From: Spiroplasma endosymbiont of Atherix ibis
Lineage (GTDB): Bacteria > Bacillota_I > Bacilli_A > Mycoplasmatales > Mycoplasmataceae
NCBI RefSeq assembly: GCF_964020005.1
Contig: NZ_OZ026474.1
Span: 496,001 to 560,000 of the forward strand
DNA: 64,000 nt
Direction: 5' to 3'
Part shown: in pieces, positions 1 to 10,330 of the stretch
How the letters are laid out: every line of letters starts with the position of its first letter
How positions within the stretch are numbered: the first letter of the stretch is position 1
Made by a program: the position numbers and the translations under genes
Notes under the pieces: model-generated
The model's input: only the letters and a program-made list of their open reading frames with translations
Database searches by the model: none
Told to the model about the DNA's origin: nothing

Positions 1-4
1 ACAA

Positions 5-1309
5 ATGAAAAAACTTTTAAGTTTAATATCTACAATAATATTAGAAATTACAACTTCAAATGTTGTAATTTCTTGTAAAATTACTGAAAATAATTAAAGT
101 AAAACAAATTTATCAAATGTTATTTTAGATAAACAGTTGAGAGAAATTCAAAATAATTCTGAAAGTACTATTTTAAAAGCAGTTAAATTAAAAAATAATA
201 ATTTAAAAACAGAGTATGTTCAAGTAACTAATATAACAAAAATAAGTGCTGTTATTACAAGCAAAAATGATAATTATTATATTGGTAGTGTTACAGTTAA
301 TTTTGCTATAAGTGATAAAAAAAATACAGAACAAATAGATAAAGTTTTAGTAGGATATTATTATGATTGAGGGGGAGCAGGACAAGTAAAACCTAGTTTT
401 GATCAACTTGCAAATACAAATTATAATGTAATTGATGTTTCTTTCTTATATTCAAAATCAGCATATGTTATGCCAGTTTATGAACCTGTTAATGCAAATG
501 AAGTAAAACAAGGAATTAAACTATTACATTAAAAAGGAAAAAAAGTTCTTATTTCAATGGGTGGTGCTACTGGAAGTGAAATGAGATTTAGAATTGATCA
601 GAAAGATGAATTAAAAAGAACTATTATTTCAGTTATTAATGAATATGGTTTTGATGGACTTGATATTGATTGAGAAGGTAGTTGTTTGTCTGACAGAATC
701 AGTCAACAAGTAACAATTGATGCTTTAAAAGAAATTAAAGATGCTAATTCTAACTTTATTATAACTATGGCTCCAGAAATGCCATATTTAAAAAATAGCA
801 CAGAAGCAAGTGGAGGAAGCTATATTCCATTTTTAAAGCAATTAGATAAATATTATAATTAAATTAATCCTCAATTTTATAATGGTTGAGGTTTTGGGCC
901 TTATGTTGAACAAAAAGAAGCTAAAAAATTGAATTTACCATATCTAAGTACTATAATAAATGATGATCAAGAACATAGAGCAGAATTTTATTATTTGATG
1001 ACAAAATATATGACAACAACTTATAGTAAAAGCAATGATTTTTATTTAATAAATCCTGATAGATTTGTTTTAGGAGATTCAACAAATGAATTAGCAGGTA
1101 GAGGTGCTGCAACTGAACAGTCAATTAAAAAATCATATCAGTGATTAGCTTAAGATGGAATTTATACAAAAGGTCTTATGACGTGAGCTGTAAATTTTGA
1201 TGCTTATGAAGGAACTTTAACAATAAATAATCAAGTAGTTAATTGAAAAAAATGATCTTATGAATCATGATTTAATGAAACTCATGGAAAAGAAAATAAA
1301 AGTAAATAG
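5..1309 (+). pseudogene. GH18 chitinase-like lipoprotein, broken by four in-frame TAA codons
   Basis: Read with TGA as Trp, one frame runs from ATG at 5 to TAG at 1307. It begins with a lipoprotein leader (MKKLLSLIS, lipobox VVISC). The GH18 catalytic motif FDGLDIDWEG (DxxDxDxE, Glu as proton donor) is intact near nt 650-680, as are SMGGATG and the later WAVNFDAYEG segment. In-frame TAAs lie at 95, 530, 860 and 1151; the surrounding residues suggest each was CAA (Gln). No frameshift is seen. GH18 enzymes hydrolyse beta-1,4-linked GlcNAc, so the intact form would have been a surface chitinase, plausible in an arthropod-associated mollicute. A related bacterial GH18 such as an endoglycosidase is possible. 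The family call is firm; whether product is made is doubtful. Confidence 0.85.
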
Positions 1310-1349
1310 TTCTTATTATTTAGTATATAAATTATGTTAGGTGATATAA

Positions 1350-2219
1350 GTGAAAAGAAAAGAAGCTGAAAGTAAATATAAGTGAAATTTAATTGAGCTT
1401 TACAAAACCGATGAGGAATTTTTTAATGAACTTTAATTATATATTGAAAAAAATAAACAACTATTGAAATATAAAAATAGTTTAAATACAAAAGCAGGCT
1501 TTATTGGTTTATTAAAAGATTCGATAATAGTTGACAGTTACATTTAAAAAATAAATCATTTTTTAAAACTTTTATATGTTGAACAAAAGAATAAAAGATT
1601 AATTAATCTAGAATCAATTTATAATAAAAAAATACAACAATTTGATGGTCAGTTTTCATGAATAAGTGAGGAAATTAAAAATATTGGTGAAAAACAAGTA
1701 ATAGAGTGATTACAAAGTGATGACAAATTAAAATATTATTCAAAAAGTTATAAAGATTTTTTTAAACATATAAAGTATTTACTTCCTCAAAAACAAAGAG
1801 AATTAATTTCTAAAGTATCTAATTCAAGTTCAATAATTTATGAAATGTATGAAATAATGAAATTTAAAGATAATGAAGAAAAAGTACTAAAATATAAAGG
1901 TCAAAAATATATAGTAAATCAAAAATGACTTTCAGATTTATTTTCTCACTCTGATCCAATAAAAGATCAAGAATTAAGAGCTTTATGTAGTTTAAAATAT
2001 AATGAAAATAATTATATTAAAAAACATAGTTTTGCAAAAATTTTTGAATCAATTATAAAAGAGGAAATTGAATCCGCTCAAATTATTGGAATGAAAATTT
2101 TCAAAGAGAATTTTTTTGATGATGATGATTTCTCTTTTCAAGATTTTTTAAACTTACTAAATTTTACTTCTAAAAACTCTAAAGTTTACACTGAGTTTAA
2201 AAAAGTAATCATTAATTAA
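1350..2219 (+). pseudogene. pepF: Oligoendopeptidase F (M3), 5' fragment of split gene
   Basis: GTG start at 1350 with AGGTGA just upstream. The translation KRKEAESKYKWNLIELYKTDEEFF is shown here only as its landmarks: KYKWNLIELY is the usual N-terminal signature of PepF. The frame runs about 290 codons to TAA at 2217, where the phage-like insert begins. Two in-frame TAAs (1434, 1545) sit where Gln is plausible. The 3' half of the gene, with the HExxH zinc site, resumes at about 8581. PepF is a cytosolic zinc peptidase cutting oligopeptides of roughly 7-17 residues. The gene is disrupted both by insertion and by internal stops in both halves, so it is presumably dead. Confidence 0.85.
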
Positions 2220-2225
2220 AAAAAA
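2187..2225 (+). repeat. 39-bp inverted repeat, left copy (insert boundary)
   Basis: Perfect 39-bp match in inverted orientation to 8542-8580. Most of this copy lies inside the pepF 5' coding sequence (it encodes the YTEFKKVIIN end), and its inner end runs into a 16-A tract (2218-2233). The two copies delimit the phage-derived insert exactly where pepF coding stops and resumes. Confidence 0.9.
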
Positions 2226-2231
2226 AAAAAA

Positions 2232-2411
2232 AAGACTATTTGGGTCTATTTTTTATATTTATTTAAAGAAGAATGACCTAGTGTTGATTTATCAACTATA
2301 ACAATAGATTTAGATCTAAATTTAAATACACAAAAAAATGTAAGTAACATAATTGCAAATTTAAACAAAAACAATAAATTAAATGAAGGAGAATTTAGTA
2401 ATGGAAAATAA
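2232..2411 (+). pseudogene. 3' remnant of a phage ORF, open at its 5' end
   Basis: About 60 codons are open from the poly-A/inverted-repeat boundary to TAA at 2409. The translation includes FKEEWPSVDLSTITIDLD. It ends 11 nt inside the next gene, the overlapping stop/start arrangement typical of phage operons. The 5' part is missing, apparently removed when the element boundary formed. No function is recognised. Confidence 0.5.
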
Positions 2412-4461
2412 ACAATTTGACTATTTTAATAATGAACTAGAAGACTTTGATGATTATGAAGAAAGTTTTACTTCGAAGCAAAAATATCGAAAAAATGAAA
2501 ATATTGAAGATTTATTATATTCACAAGAAGAAGTAAGAAAATTTTATATTTACCCTTTATATACTCTAAGAGGAAAAACAGTAACTGATGGTTTAAGAAT
2601 AGCTAAAGATAAAATTACTATTATGGCAACAATGCCTAAAAATGTAATAAAAATTAATGGTTATTTATCTTCAAATGAAGATGACTATGATTTAACTGAA
2701 ACTTATGATCCAGTTAATCCAACTGAACAATTAATGAGAGTAAGTGATACTATTTCATTTAGAACAAATGAAATTAGTGAAGTAGATACTAGTTTTTTGT
2801 ATTTATTAACTAAAGAAAAAATAACAGAAGATAACTTTAAAAGTCTTAAACAATATATTGGAAAGGTTATAACTCCTGATATTGATGGTTCAGGAATACA
2901 AATGAGTTTTTCATCTTTAGAAGAATTTTCATCAAGTTTTAGAACAGCACCCATTAGAATAGTTATTTCAGAGCCTGTAACAAACAAAATTAGTGAAATA
3001 CATGTTACTAGTCCCAAAGGTACTTTAATTGGTAATATAAAGGTTGTTGATGAAGATGGAAGATTTCCAAATTTAATAGCTAGTGAAGGAACTGAAATTT
3101 ATCCCAAATTGTGTTTTCCTTTTCAAACTGAACCTGTATTATCGTTAGTTGATTATTGATCAAGTGATCAAATTATACCTTTAAAAGATATATTTGCCTT
3201 CCTGGACAATCAAAATCATGGAAAAGGAATTAAATACAATGAGTCGTTTAGTTTACAAGATTTCTTACATTTAGGTGATGAGAGTAAAAAAAGTTCAGCT
3301 TTTATTACTAATGTTGAATCTACAGATTATACATACCATGGTTATTTAGAAAAAGGACATTGAACTGGTTTAACATGAATAAGTGAAGGATATGATTATA
3401 GTAAGCTTATTAGTTTTAATAGAACAGAATTTCCTTTAAAAGTTACTGTTTCACCAATTGATGCACCAGATAAACCATCAGGAAGTCCTGGAACTAAATT
3501 ACATTTAGAAGTTGTTTCATGTGATGCAAATACTTTTAGCAAAGATGTTAATAAATCAACAAGTGGTTTTGATACTTTAAAGACAATGTTAACTGAATCG
3601 TTTTGAAAAGATTATGAATTTGAAGGTGCAACAGAAATGAAAAATAAAGATGGGAAATGAATTGAACAAATAAAATACGAAGATATATATAAATTAAGTC
3701 AAAAATATGCAGGTCAAGACAGATATGCAGTAACTACAAATTTATGATTGAGTTGAAAGAGAATTAACCAAGATGAAGTTAATGCAAATTTAACTAAAGT
3801 TAAAAGAATTGAAAATTGTATGGCAATGTTATCAGGTTACATTAAAAGTAATTTTTCAATTAATAAAGGAGATAATGATGATTATAAAATATTATTGCCT
3901 TATTATTTTGAACTGCAAAATAAACTTGATAATCCAAAAAGATTTGTTGAGTATAAAGATATTTATGTTAAGTTAAAATCTAATTACTTTAATTTTAAAG
4001 AAAAAGATTTTGAACCAATAAATAAAAGTATTTCTAAGAATACAGTTCATAAATTAGAATACAACCATTATGCCTTTCCTGAAATGAGAAATAATATAGA
4101 AACTGCTTCAATACCAAGCAGTATGCCTCTTGATCAGCAAACTGCCAATGGCGAATATTCAAAATATCAAGTAAAAACTTTTTCAAATATTGAAAAAAAC
4201 ATTGAAATTTTAAAAAATGAATATGGTAATGGCATAATTGATTTTAATCCACTAGCCAACTCTAAAGTAGCAAATAATGGTAAATTTATATTTGAAAATA
4301 ACTTAAATATAAATATTGGTGAAATTAAATTATCTAGTTTTTTTGGAGCTGGATTGTGAAGAATAACTTTAGTTGATCAAAATAAAAATAATATAAATTT
4401 AGATTTAGATTTATTTGATAAAACCAACTCTACTATTTCTTTTATAAATTTGATATTATAA
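2401..4461 (+). CDS. Phage hypothetical protein, 686 aa, probably structural
   Basis: Start chosen at ATG 2401 because AAGGAG at 2385-2390 is ideally spaced for it; the upstream in-frame ATG at 2383 lies on the Shine-Dalgarno itself. The frame is open for 686 aa with several TGA-Trp codons (e.g. about 3157) and ends TAA 4459. There is no signal peptide or transmembrane helix; the acidic N-terminus (DDYEES) is followed by beta-rich, Ser/Thr/Asn-rich sequence. I recognise no family. Size, position beside a terminase and composition suggest a virion or tail component, but this rests on context only. The frame is intact, unlike the bacterial genes that flank the insert. Confidence 0.75.
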
Positions 4462-4481
4462 AAGAAATAAGGAGACATTTT

Positions 4482-5132
4482 ATGAAAAAAGCTTTAAGTT
4501 TATTAACAGCATTTTCTGGTTTAATACCCGGAGTTGTTGCTATTAAAAATACAATTGGATGTGAGGAGAAAAACAACATGGTAAAAATTTATAGATTACA
4601 AGAAGAGGTATATAATAATAGTTTAAGTTTTTGAAAACCTATAATATATGCTGATTGTTTAATTATTGTATTAGATAAAACTAAGGTTGAAAAATATACA
4701 TTAGAAGATGCTAGTTACAATAAAGATAGAACTCAGATAAAATTTTATTTTAAAGATGGCACTATTAATAATACAGATAACACATATTGAATTGGACCAC
4801 CAGAAGAATATGCTAAATATATAAAATCATTGATTGGTTTTGATCCAACACATTATGATGAATGAATGCCAGTATGGGGAGCTAGGTTTGAAAAAAGAAG
4901 ACCAGATGGAGGATTTTGAGAAAAAGATTATAAAAGTAAAGAAAGTTTTGCTTTAAATCCTAAATTGGTTAATCAGGTTTTTTTAAAAAAACAAAAAGAA
5001 AATATTTTTATTAAAATAGAGTATATTGATGGAAAAATAGAAGAACATTTACAAACCAAAGGTGATTTAAAATATTTTCACGATCAATTTTTATGAAATT
5101 TGAAAATACATATAGAAATTATAGAAGAATAG
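4482..5132 (+). CDS. Phage-borne lipoprotein-like protein, 216 aa
   Basis: ATG 4482 preceded by AAGGAG (4469-4474), 20 nt after the previous stop, so probably one operon. The N-terminus MKKALSLLTAF is a lipoprotein-like leader with a weak lipobox ending NTIGC at about residue 27. The rest is soluble, Trp- and Lys-rich (e.g. YWIGPPEEY, DEWMPVWGARF), with no recognised family. It ends TAG 5130 inside a terminator hairpin. Phage-encoded surface lipoproteins can alter the host surface or exclude superinfection; that role is conjecture here. Confidence 0.7.
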
Positions 5133-5150
5133 CATAGCTATTCTTTTTAT
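5126..5150 (+). terminator. Rho-independent terminator
   Basis: Stem AGAATAGC/GCTATTCT followed by TTTTTAT, overlapping the stop of the lipoprotein-like gene. Confidence 0.75.
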
Positions 5151-5168
5151 TTAATCTTTTTTATAATG

Positions 5169-5345
5169 TTCCGGGCTCAGGTTTTGCGCGAAAAAAAGAT
5201 TTGGTTGACTCCTATTTAAAAGTATTATAGAATATATGTATCATAGGTACGGGTGTAGCCTTACAACAGTACCGGTGTACTGGAATTATAGAATCTATAT
5301 AAACTTTGAATGCGGCCGCAACAAATTTTTTTCCGCATAAAACCT
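5169..5345. other. GC-rich non-coding island, candidate phage packaging or replication site
   Basis: By my count about 37% G+C over 5171-5340, in a region where neighbours are close to 20-25%. Contains the 10-bp palindrome TGCGGCCGCA (5311-5320), direct repeats GTAC(G/C)GGTGTA at 5247-5257 and 5269-5279 (22-bp period), and ATTATAGAAT followed by (A/C)TAT at 5224-5237 and 5285-5298. No ORF fits it. It lies just upstream of terminase, where cos/pac sites often sit. Phage or plasmid origin is the alternative. Confidence 0.45.
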
Positions 5346-5361
5346 TCGCCCAAAATTTTTA

Positions 5362-5386
5362 GAAAAAAACAAGTAGAAATACTTGT
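5362..5386 (-). terminator. Minus-strand terminator
   Basis: Stem ACAAGTA/TACTTGT with a 4-nt loop. On the minus strand it is followed by a T-run (A-run at 5363-5368 on the plus strand). It lies 7 nt after the stop of the 29-aa minus-strand ORF. Confidence 0.65.
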
Positions 5387-5392
5387 TTATAG

Positions 5393-5482
5393 TTAACTTT
5401 TTAAAATAGCATTTTCATGCAGTAATTTCAAAATAACTCTTATAAGTCAATTAATTAATTCTTCATTAGATGAATTATTCAT
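5393..5482 (-). CDS. 29-aa mini-protein of the phage insert
   Basis: Minus-strand ATG at 5482 with GAAGG 9-10 nt upstream, 29 codons including one TGA Trp, and a terminator right after the stop. The peptide MNNSSNEELINWLIRVILKL then ends LHENAILKS: a short amphipathic or hydrophobic helix. Correct signals at both ends argue that it is real. It opposes the phage operon and sits within an inverted repeat region, so a small regulator, toxin or holin-like peptide are all possible; none is demonstrated. Confidence 0.4.
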
Positions 5483-5534
5483 TTTATTACCTTCATTCTA
5501 AAATAAAAATAATTCAATTAATTAATTGACTTAT
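5442..5534. repeat. 19-bp perfect inverted repeat, 55-bp spacing
   Basis: Arms 5442-5460 and 5516-5534 are exact reverse complements (ATAAGTCAATTAATTAATT and its complement). They surround the start of the minus-strand mini-ORF and lie just before terminase, in a good position for an operator or a large cruciform. Confidence 0.75.
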
Positions 5535-5579
5535 TTTTATTTTTTGCTATGTATATATTTAGAATTGGAAAAGTAATAA

Positions 5580-7241
5580 ATGAAATATAAAGATTTAATG
5601 CCTACAAAAAATAATTATAATTTTTCTATAGATGTTTTGTATAAAGTATTTTTAGATAAGCTTAAAAAACCATTTACAACAAAGTCATTATTTATGGTAT
5701 TGTGTGGAGCAAAAGGTTTTGGAAAGTCTTATTTAATTTGTTTGTTAGCTTTATTTTATGTTTGTAATTTTGAAGACTATAATGTAATTCTTTCAAAATA
5801 CACATATAAATCAGCAAGAACAAGTTATACAAAAACATTATCTAAAGTAATAAACGAACTTTGCAAATATGGTGTAACCATAAAAGAAGCTATTGAAAAT
5901 AGAGAAATTAAAAAACATGATTCAGATAATAGATGTGATTTTATTTGACCTAATAAAAGGATAATAAATATAGTAGGTTTTGACAATACTTCAAACTGAG
6001 AAGGTGTTCCTGCTGAAGTTGGTGAATGAGGAATGTTTGCAATTGATGAGGTAATTCCTATTAAAGAAACAATTTTAGATGAGGAAGCTTATATTTATCA
6101 ATTAATAAATATGCTAACTCAAATTGTACGTGATCAGAACTTAACAACAAGTTTAGAAATTTATGAAGAACTTAAATTTAAAGAATGATGAATTTATAAA
6201 AAGCATTTAGTAATTTTTGGTTTTAATAATCATGATGTTAATCATATTATTTATCAATTATTTGTAACTGCCATTGTACCTTTAAATGAAGAGAGAAAAT
6301 TAACATTAGAAAAAAATGCAATGATATATGATGAAGATCCAGAATATATGAATGTTGGAGCAACAGTTGTAAGAGGTACAACAGCAATTAACGAACATAA
6401 TTTAAATCCAAAATTACTAGAATTTGCAGAAGGAATTAAAGAAAAGTTTCCAGAACACTATGAATCATTATTTATGGGTGGTGAACACGAAGGAAGTTTA
6501 GAAACTTACTCTTATCGAAAAGATTTAGTTCAAAATGCTCATTTTTTTAATAAAGAAGAATTTTTTTGAAAAAAAGAAAATAGATTTTGATTTGATGAAA
6601 TAACAATTGGATGTGATTATGCTGATGGTTCAACTTATGGTGATGATGCAATTACAATTTTTTTAGGATTTGAATTTAAAGATGATTTTATAGATACAGT
6701 TTATATTTTAGATGAGTATTCTATATCTACTAAAAAATTTAAAGATATGACTTTAAAAGTTAAATCTATTAGCGAAAACATTGTTCAAATTTCTAAAAAG
6801 TATATGTGTTCAATAAATAAATTACCTTTTGAAGAAAATACTAAATTTAAAATTGGTCAAGATTCAAGAACAGTAAAAGATTTTATTAAATTAATTCTAG
6901 AAACTGATTTTGGCTATATTAAAGAAAATTTAGAAGGATTTAGTATTTTTAAATCTACTGGTAAATATGGATGAAGCATTGCAGATAGACATTACATGTG
7001 AAAAAGATTACTTTCAGAAAATAAATTATTTTTTTCTGATGATTTAGTAGTTTATCAAAATATTAATGGGGAAAACATATTAATAAAGCCACATGGTTAT
7101 TTATATGATCAATTATTTAGATGTAAAAATCATCTTGAAAAAAATTTAAGAGATGAAAGGCCTAAAAAAAATAAATTAGATGCAATTAATGCAGCTGAAC
7201 ATGCTTTAAGTTTTTTTAGGTATAGGTTGTTTAATTGTTAA
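5580..7241 (+). CDS. Phage terminase large subunit
   Basis: 553 aa, intact in code 4. The ATPase domain has a Walker A GAKGFGKS at residues 43-50 and a Walker B with acidic pair in MFAIDEV near 152-157. The C-terminal RNase H-like nuclease domain shows GCDYADGSTYGDDAITIF from about 344 and an Asp-rich C-terminus (KNKLDAINAAEHAL). This is the motor that cuts phage concatemers and packages DNA into proheads. ATG 5580 lacks a strong Shine-Dalgarno (GGAAAAG upstream). No small terminase is seen; the GC-rich island upstream may be its target. It is followed by a terminator at 7263. Family assignment is confident from the paired motifs. Confidence 0.9.
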
Positions 7242-7262
7242 AAATAGTATAATAAACATAAG

Positions 7263-7289
7263 ATTCTTATTTAAATAAGAATTTTTTTG
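7263..7289 (+). terminator. Terminator after terminase
   Basis: Palindromic stem ATTCTTATTTAAATAAGAAT followed by seven T. Confidence 0.8.
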
Positions 7290-7301
7290 TGAGGTGATAT
7301 T

Positions 7302-7661
7302 ATGGCAAAATTAGGACAAAAATTTAATAAATATAGTAAAGAGTTTAGATTATCTATTGTAGAAGAATGTTTAAAAGAAAATGAAAAAGTCAGAACAATA
7401 GCTATTAAATTTGGAATTAATAGAAATACTATTGAATCTTGAATAAGAAGTTATAAATTTGGAAAATTAAATACTAAATCTGGAAGACAACCAGGTAATG
7501 AAGAAGATTTACTTGAATTTTGAAAAAATAAGTGTGAACTTATGGAAAAAGTCTCTTGCTTCTGTAATGAAAAAATAAGAAAAAAAATTGAAGTCATTAA
7601 AAAATGAAGAAAAAAATATAAGATTAATTTATTACTTGAAGCACTTAAAGTCAAAAGATAA
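7302..7661 (+). CDS. IS3-type transposase OrfA (IS-C)
   Basis: 119 aa, ATG 7302 with GAGGTGAT upstream. The helix-turn-helix N-terminus (KYSKEFRLSIVEECLKEN, then IKFGINRNTIESWIR) is typical of IS3-family OrfA, which binds the terminal repeats. It ends at TAA 7659. OrfB follows in the same frame after a second TAA at 7668, rather than in the -1 frame usual for IS3, so either the two TAAs are mutations or a frame change occurred upstream. Confidence 0.75.
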
Positions 7662-7670
7662 AGTTGATAA

Positions 7671-8435
7671 AAGTACAGAAATTTTAAATTTACAGAAGCA
7701 AAACAGTTTAAAAAAGATATGAAATTTCTTGAAAAAGTTCAACAAGTATTTATATGATCAAGATGCCAATTTGGTTATCGAAGAATAGCTAAATATTTAT
7801 GAATATTAATAAATACAAAAGCATCAGAAACTAAAGTTAAAAGAATTATGAAATTTGGAAAATTAAAATCGAAATATGCAATAAGAGCAGAACGTAGAAT
7901 GAAAAGAAGAGCAAGCATTAAAAATAATCCAAGATTTAAGTCAATTGACCATGTTAATCGTCAATTTAATAAATGGACTGCAGAAAATCAATGTTGATAT
8001 ACAGATATCAGTGTACATGCTTATAAAGGTAAAAAATTTTACCAATCTACAATTATAGATGCTTATTCTTTAAATATTATTGATTATAAATTAAGTATGA
8101 AAGAAGATACAAATTTAGTAATTTCTAATTTAAAAGATGCATTGAAAAAAACAAAAAATCCAAATGAAGTGATAATTCATTCGGATAACGGACTTCAATA
8201 CTTTTCAAAACTCTTCATAGAAAAATGTAAAAGTACCAATTTAATTATATCAAAAGGAAACGCATATACATGTGCAGATAATGTAATAATTGAAATTTTT
8301 CATTCACATTTGAAGAAAGGTACTATACATAATAATAATTATGAGTCTATTGAAGAATATTGAAAAGATGTTGAAGAATGAAATGAATTATATATACAAT
8401 ATAAGAATCTAGAAAATAGCTACAGAATTTATTAA
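7671..8435 (+). pseudogene. IS3-type transposase OrfB (IS-C), no separate start
   Basis: About 250 codons in frame with OrfA, containing the integrase-fold DDE residues: CWYTDISVHAY (D1), IIHSDNGLQYFS (D2) and CADNVIIEIFHSHLKKG (E). FGYRRIAKYL precedes the catalytic core. No start codon or Shine-Dalgarno lies at its 5' end; production would need readthrough of two TAAs. It encodes the strand-transfer activity of the element. OrfB of IS-A (13.7-14.4 kb) is related (ADN..IE.(F/Y)HS..KKGTIHNN), so they belong to one IS3 subgroup. Confidence 0.7.
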
Positions 8436-8541
8436 AAAACTTATTAAATGGTAAAAAACATTGTAAATAAAAATAAAACCAGGTTTTGTAATTTTTTACG
8501 TTAGTTTGAAATTTATATGATATTATAAATCTAACGAATGG
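8436..8541. other. 3' end of IS-C / insert boundary with hairpin
   Basis: Non-coding. CGTTAG (about 8499) pairs with CTAACG (about 8531), extended inside by ATTTATA/TATAAAT, and is followed by a T8 run that begins the right inverted repeat. It resembles a terminator closing the insert. No clear IS terminal inverted repeat could be assigned. Confidence 0.4.
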
Positions 8542-8580
8542 TTTTTTTTAATTAATGATTACTTTTTTAAACTCAGTGTA
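8542..8580 (-). repeat. 39-bp inverted repeat, right copy (insert boundary)
   Basis: Exact reverse complement of 2187-2225. pepF coding resumes immediately after it. Because it is an inverted copy of pepF coding sequence, it encodes nothing sensible in the pepF frame here. Confidence 0.9.
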
Positions 8581-9555
8581 GTTTTTTATAGTTATTATCA
8601 AATTATAAAAGATTATTTAAAATTAGAAAAATTTTATGGAACTCATTGTAATTTAGAACTTGGAAAGAACGAAAAAGTAAATTATTTAGTAGAAGATGCA
8701 AAAAACATAATCAGAAATTCATTAAAAGTTTTAGGACAAGAATATATTACTAATTTAGAATATTATTGATCAGATAATAAAATTGATTACTTTGAAGATA
8801 AAAATAAATCTACAGGAGCTTTTACTGTAAATATTTATAGTTATGATTCGCTTATATCAATGAATTTTACAAGTGATATAGATTCTATTTCAACACTTGC
8901 ACACGAAATAGGTCATGCTGTTCATAATTTATTTTCAAAACAAAATCAACCTAAACCATTAAATAGTTTTTCAAATATGATTGCAGAAGTAGCTTCAACA
9001 TTTAATGAGCATTTATTATTTGATTATTTATTAAAAAATGAGAAAAATGAAAATAGAAAATTAAAATTAATTCAAAATAGAATTGAATTTATTTTTAATA
9101 ATTTCTTTTCTGCTGTTGCTGATGCAGAGTTTGAGTTTCAATGTTATGAAGCAAGTGAAAATGGAGAAATATTAACACTTTAAAAAATTTATGAAATTTT
9201 AAAAGAAACTATTAGAAAAATTTTGGGCAAATCAATTTTAGATAAGTTTAATGATGAAAGTTATAAAACAAGTTGAATATCTGTTTCTCATTTTTTTGAT
9301 CAACCATTTTATATTTATAAGTATGCAGTTTCTATTGCTGTTTCATTTAAACTTTACTCTGATTTTAAGAAAACAAATAATCCAAATCAAGTAATTAATT
9401 TTCTTAAATAAGGTGGAAATTTAGAAGTGACTGAATTATTTAAAAAATATGGTTTTAACACTAAAGATGAAAACTCTTATAAAGAAATAATTGAGGAAGT
9501 AAATAATTTAGTTATAGAATTTAAAAAAATATTATTAAAAAACAACTTTAATTAA
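8581..9555 (+). pseudogene. pepF: Oligoendopeptidase F (M3), 3' fragment of split gene
   Basis: Continues the frame with KLEKFYGTHCNLEL, the PepF helical region, then the zinc site TLAHEIGHAVHN (HExxH) and downstream NMIAEVASTFNE supplying the third zinc ligand. It ends KKILLKNNFN, TAA 9553. In-frame TAAs at 9181 and 9409 again sit at Gln-like positions (LKQGGNL is the familiar PepF sequence around the second). Together with 1350-2219 it makes a nearly full PepF, so the insert lies in the N-terminal helical domain. Confidence 0.9.
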
Positions 9556-9567
9556 AGTTGTTTTTTA
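9535..9567. terminator. Bidirectional terminator between pepF and the convergent gene
   Basis: Symmetric stem AACAACTTT/AAAGTTGTT flanked by A-run and T-run. It overlaps the stops of both convergent genes. Confidence 0.8.
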
Positions 9568-10260
9568 ATATACATTAGATAAGAATCTTGAATAATATTG
9601 AATGATAGTATTTGTAAATACTATTATTTCAATTGATAAAACACTAACATCTATAAAATTCTTTTCAGTTATTTTATTTTTTTTCTTTAACATTTTACAA
9701 TATTTCATAATTTCTCGAGCAATAAAATCTATAATTGTAATTGTTTCTTTATTTAAAAAAATCTTTTCTCATAGCAAATCTATATATTCATCTTTTTTTA
9801 CAATTTTTACAATTTCTTTTTTATATATTTCAAAATATTTAATAATACAATTATTAATTAATTCTAATCCATATTTTTGTTTTTTGCTAATATCTTTTTT
9901 TTCTATATCACTAAAATAATTACAAATTAATTCAATTGACTTTGCTCATCCCAATATAGAAACATAGTCTACAATTAATTTATGAAATTTTGATAATAAT
10001 CTTAAATTAGTATTTATTAATTTAAATTTTTGATTATAAAAATTTAAATAATTTTCTATTTGTTGAAAAAAAACAATATATTTATTGTAATCATTTGTAT
10101 ATTCAATTTTAAAGCTTTCCATATTTTTATTAAATTTAATTAATCAAATTCTTAGTTTTTTAACATTTTTATTAACGTTTCTATCTCAATATGGATTAAC
10201 ATTTTTTAAATTATTAATATCATTTTCACTTATTTTAAAAGGTTTAAAATTATTAATCAT
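9565..10260 (-). CDS. Hypothetical protein, 231 aa, half of a divergent pair
   Basis: Minus-strand ATG at 10260, stop at 9565-9567, intact. All-alpha, very Lys/Ile/Asn-rich, no signal peptide. Landmarks: NPYWDRNVNKNVKKLRIW near the N-terminus and YKKEIVKIVKKDEYIDLLW in the C-terminal half. No family is recognised. It stands head-to-head with a 230-aa gene starting at 10331 across a 70-bp shared promoter region; equal length and similar helical layout hint at a diverged duplicate pair. Confidence 0.7.
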
Positions 10261-10330
10261 TTTATCAAACTTTCTATAAATTGATATTTTTATTATATAT
10301 TAATAATATATAAAGAAAAGGAATACTTTT

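Larger units (their letters stand above)
2226..8541. mobile_element. Phage-derived insert inside pepF
   Basis: About 6.3 kb separating the two halves of pepF. Contents in order: the 3' remnant of an upstream phage ORF, a 686-aa structural-type protein, a lipoprotein-like protein, a GC-rich island, a minus-strand mini-ORF, a terminase large subunit, a terminator, and a degenerate IS3-type element. Terminase next to a large virion-like protein identifies a tailed-phage (dsDNA packaging) remnant. There is no integrase, portal, capsid or lysis gene, so it is a fragment rather than an active prophage. It is framed by a 39-bp inverted repeat instead of direct att repeats, which points to insertion or rearrangement through inverted ends. 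Confidence 0.8.

Noticed and set aside
5311-5320. NotI-like GCGGCCGC as a cloning-linker contaminant
   Set aside because: It lies in about 170 bp of GC-richer sequence with its own repeats and sits seamlessly in the phage insert; nothing vector-like was recognised. A database search would settle it.
9602-9919. Plus-strand hydrophobic frame
   Set aside because: Shadow of the 231-aa minus-strand gene; no ribosome binding site.
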